A stretch of 64,000 bases of DNA from an uncultured Eubacteriales bacterium (lineage in GTDB: Bacteria > Bacillota_A > Clostridia > Oscillospirales > Oscillospiraceae): assembly GCA_900319835.1 (NCBI GenBank), contig ONPY01000002.1:9225-73224 (forward strand), in the 5' to 3' direction. The number at the start of each line of letters is the position of its first letter. Positions within the stretch are counted from its first letter, which is position 1. The position numbers and the translations under genes were made by a program. Positions 62,202 to 64,000 of this stretch are shown one piece after another. The notes below the pieces were generated by a model that was not told where the DNA came from, ran no database searches, and was given only the letters and a program-made list of their open reading frames with translations.

Positions 62202-63080
62202 TCAGATTTCCCGGGTCTGGAAGTAGTTGTTGAGGCACTCCCGGAAGAGCTCCAGGGAGGGGTTGTTGCTGCCGCGGCGCCAGGCCAGCGCCACGGGGGT
62301 GTGTTCATTGAGCGAGATATGGCGCAGATGCGGGTGGTGCAGGGCGTAGCACCAGGAGTCCAGCAGCGCCACCCCGGCGCCGCCGTCAACATAGAACAGC
62401 ACGGTTTCGGAGTTCGGGACTGTGCGGAAGCGCGGGACAAAGTGGTAGTTCTGGAAGATGGTCTCGCTTTCCTCCACCAGCATACGGATGCGCGGATCGT
62501 CCGCAATCAGAAAGTCACAGCGGTAGAAATCCGAGGGGTCGCGCAGCTCGTCACTGTCAGGCAGCAGCTCGGAATACATGATGAGCCGCTGGATGGAAGT
62601 GAAGCGTTCCACCGTAAAGTCCGGTGTCTCGTTCAGATAGTTTTCCAGGGAAATGGCCGCGTCCAAACGTTTCTCCTTGAGGGCCATGTTCAGCGTGCGG
62701 AAATTCTGACACTCATAGGTGACGTGAAATTTCGGGTTGAGCTGGCAGCAGTGGGCCATGACGGGAGGAAGGAAATCCGGCATGCGCCAGTCCTTGTTGA
62801 TGCCGAGCCGAAGGGCGGGCGTGGTGTTGGAGAGGGCCTGCCGGGTGCGGTCCAGCTCCAGATAGGTGCGCTGGAAGAGGTTGTAGTAGGCCTTGCCCGC
62901 CTCGGTCAAAACGACCTTGCGGCTGTTCTCCCGCAGAAAGAGCCGGACGCCCAGCTCATTTTCCAGCGCGGAGATGTAGCGGCTGACCGCAGGCTGCGGC
63001 AGCAGCAGGTTCTCAGCGGCGCGGGTGAAGTTTAAGAGCCTGCCCGCCTCAAGAAAGCATTCAATCTGTCTGTCGTTCAA
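62202..63080 (-). CDS. LysR family transcriptional regulator
   Basis: 292 residues; HTH NDRQIECFLEAGRLLNFTRA then AENLLLPQPAVSRYISALEN; LysR substrate domain follows. The start is TTG with GGGGG 7 bases upstream; no alternative start fits. Unlike the other three LysR genes here, it has no divergent partner: it lies downstream of the LVIVD-repeat gene on the same strand, separated by a terminator-like hairpin, and faces degenerate DNA on its other side. Its target is not evident. Confidence 0.88.
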   Translation of the reverse strand: MNDRQIECFLEAGRLLNFTRAAENLLLPQPAVSRYISALENELGVRLFLRENSRKVVLTEAGKAYYNLFQRTYLELDRTRQALSNTTPALRLGINKDWRMPDFLPPVMAHCCQLNPKFHVTYECQNFRTLNMALKEKRLDAAISLENYLNETPDFTVERFTSIQRLIMYSELLPDSDELRDPSDFYRCDFLIADDPRIRMLVEESETIFQNYHFVPRFRTVPNSETVLFYVDGGAGVALLDSWCYALHHPHLRHISLNEHTPVALAWRRGSNNPSLELFRECLNNYFQTREI

Positions 63081-63124
63081 GGATAGGCCCCCAATTGCCT
63101 GGAATCAGTGCGAAGAGAAAGAGA

Positions 63125-63158
63125 CGCTCCGCCGGGAAGAGAGGAGCCCGGCGGAGCG
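63125..63158 (-). terminator. Terminator after the LVIVD-repeat gene
   Basis: 12-bp stem CGCTCCGCCGGG / CCCGGCGGAGCG with a 10-base loop, then TCTCTTTCTCTT on the minus strand, 11 bases past the stop codon. Confidence 0.75.
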
Positions 63159-63168
63159 GTTTGCCGGG

Positions 63169-64000
63169 TCAGACGGTGCAGCGCAGGATGTACACACCGT
63201 CGTGCATGGCGTTGAGATAGATATAGCCGCGGTCGTCGACTACGAGATCCTCGGCGGTGCCGAGGGGCTTGTTGTTCATGGGCACGTCGAAGCAGAGCTT
63301 CTCCGGGTTCGGCGGGATGAAGTAGGCGATCTCCTTGGGCACATAGGGGTCGGACACGTCGTAGACGCGCAGGCCCGCATGGAAGTAGCAGTCGTACACG
63401 CGGTCGGCCCGGTCCTCGATCCAGGGCTTGTGAGTCATGGGCTCGTGCAGATTGTGGGGTCCGAAGGAGGTGGGGAAGTCCTGGCCCAGCTGGTTGAAGT
63501 TCTTGTAGGGGAAGCCCTCGGGGACCTCGGGGTAGGGGAAGATGGAGATGAGCACGGGGTCGGCGGGGTCGGAGATGTCAAACATCTCGATGCCGCAGTA
63601 GGCGTGGACGCCGAAGCGCTCAAACTCGTCTCTGCTGTAGGTCCACTGGCGCTCGCCCTCCTGCATGCCGACGGCGTAGTGCGTGCCGTGGATGGGCATG
63701 AAGGTGTGGCACAGGGCACCGCCGAACTTGGTGGCGAAGGGCGGGGTCATCTTGCACTCACCCAGCACCTGGGGGAAGGTCGGGTCGGAAATGTCCAGGA
63801 CCTTGAAGCCGCCGCCGGCGCAGCTGAGATAGGCCAGGTTGTCGTCTGTGCCGACGTAGGGGAAGTGGACAAAGCCGGGATAGGTGTTGTAGCCCTGCCA
63901 GCCGTGCCATTCCTTCTTGCGGGTCTTCTCGGTCTGGTTGCCGAAGAACTGGCCGGGGTTCCACCAGCGGCCTAATTCCACGGGATGCTCGGGGTCGGCA
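63169..64000 (-). CDS. LVIVD repeat-containing protein, partial (5' end beyond window)
   Basis: At least 276 residues; the frame is open through the right edge, so the N-terminus is missing. It contains beta-propeller-like LVIVD repeats: KVLDISDPTFPQVLGECKM, EMFDISDPADPVLISIFPYP and RVYDVSDPYVPKEIAYFIPP, each with the DISDP signature. It also has several His-rich stretches (LCHTFMPIHGTHYAVG, GPHNLHEPMTH) that could bind metal. LVIVD proteins are mostly of unknown function and often extracellular; the N-terminus needed to see a signal peptide is not in the window. Confidence 0.82.
   Translation of the reverse strand, partial: ADPEHPVELGRWWNPGQFFGNQTEKTRKKEWHGWQGYNTYPGFVHFPYVGTDDNLAYLSCAGGGFKVLDISDPTFPQVLGECKMTPPFATKFGGALCHTFMPIHGTHYAVGMQEGERQWTYSRDEFERFGVHAYCGIEMFDISDPADPVLISIFPYPEVPEGFPYKNFNQLGQDFPTSFGPHNLHEPMTHKPWIEDRADRVYDCYFHAGLRVYDVSDPYVPKEIAYFIPPNPEKLCFDVPMNNKPLGTAEDLVVDDRGYIYLNAMHDGVYILRCTV

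Overview
The window is about 60% G+C with dense, mostly leftward-transcribed genes. It looks like a chromosomal segment of an anaerobic, probably spore-forming Firmicute of the Clostridia, most likely Oscillospiraceae. The evidence is a ylxM-ffh-rpsP-khpA ... rimM-trmD backbone, two small coat-F-like proteins, pyruvate phosphate dikinase, split transketolase, strong AGGAGG ribosome binding sites with several TTG/GTG starts, and citrate fermentation by a decarboxylase pump. The family assignment is inference; no rRNA or tRNA gene was seen to test it.

Left part (1-14.1 kb): a split transketolase (C-terminal subunit cut by the window edge) is divergent from a five-gene branched-chain amino acid ABC transporter (binding lipoprotein, LivH, LivM, LivG, LivF). 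Then come two small coat-F-like genes, a surface glycosylation cassette (GtrA flippase, GT2, GT39-type membrane enzyme), a conserved hypothetical gene, lgt, and a pair of M16-like peptidases.

Middle (14.2-34.5 kb): a 2331-residue cyclic beta-glucan synthase-like protein is divergent from ylxM-ffh, rpsP and khpA. A lipoprotein, isocitrate dehydrogenase and an ECF sigma/anti-sigma pair separate khpA from rimM, a TrmD-acetyltransferase fusion, and rsmA. Pyruvate phosphate dikinase, with an unusual alanine-rich tail, follows.

Right part (34.4-64 kb): an organic-acid island. A LysR-type regulator faces a leftward citrate fermentation cluster: citD, citE, citF, a CitMHS transporter, citC, a citX-citG fusion, a Na+-pumping oxaloacetate decarboxylase in four separate subunits, and ATP-forming PEP carboxykinase. 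Together these would take citrate to acetate, pyruvate and PEP. A second LysR faces an UxaA-family dehydratase/lyase, an SLC13-type permease, a PHB-depolymerase-like esterase and a cysteine-rich DUF6485-like protein. A third LysR faces a DUF6282 amidohydrolase-like protein and a MatC-like permease. A YitT protein, a YfcC-family transporter and an M20 dipeptidase follow, then a decayed gene relic, a fourth LysR and a truncated LVIVD-repeat protein.

Intergenic repeats are prominent: a 306-bp element with 28-bp imperfect terminal inverted repeats (28093-28398), two tandem palindromic units (34174-34376), and a 430-bp stretch of nested palindromes with three near-identical hairpins (53315-53746). 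No CRISPR array, phage or intact transposase was seen. The best leads are the TrmD-GNAT fusion, the apparently ACG-initiated sigma factor, the tail on PPDK, and the two uncharacterised LysR-linked acid catabolism operons.
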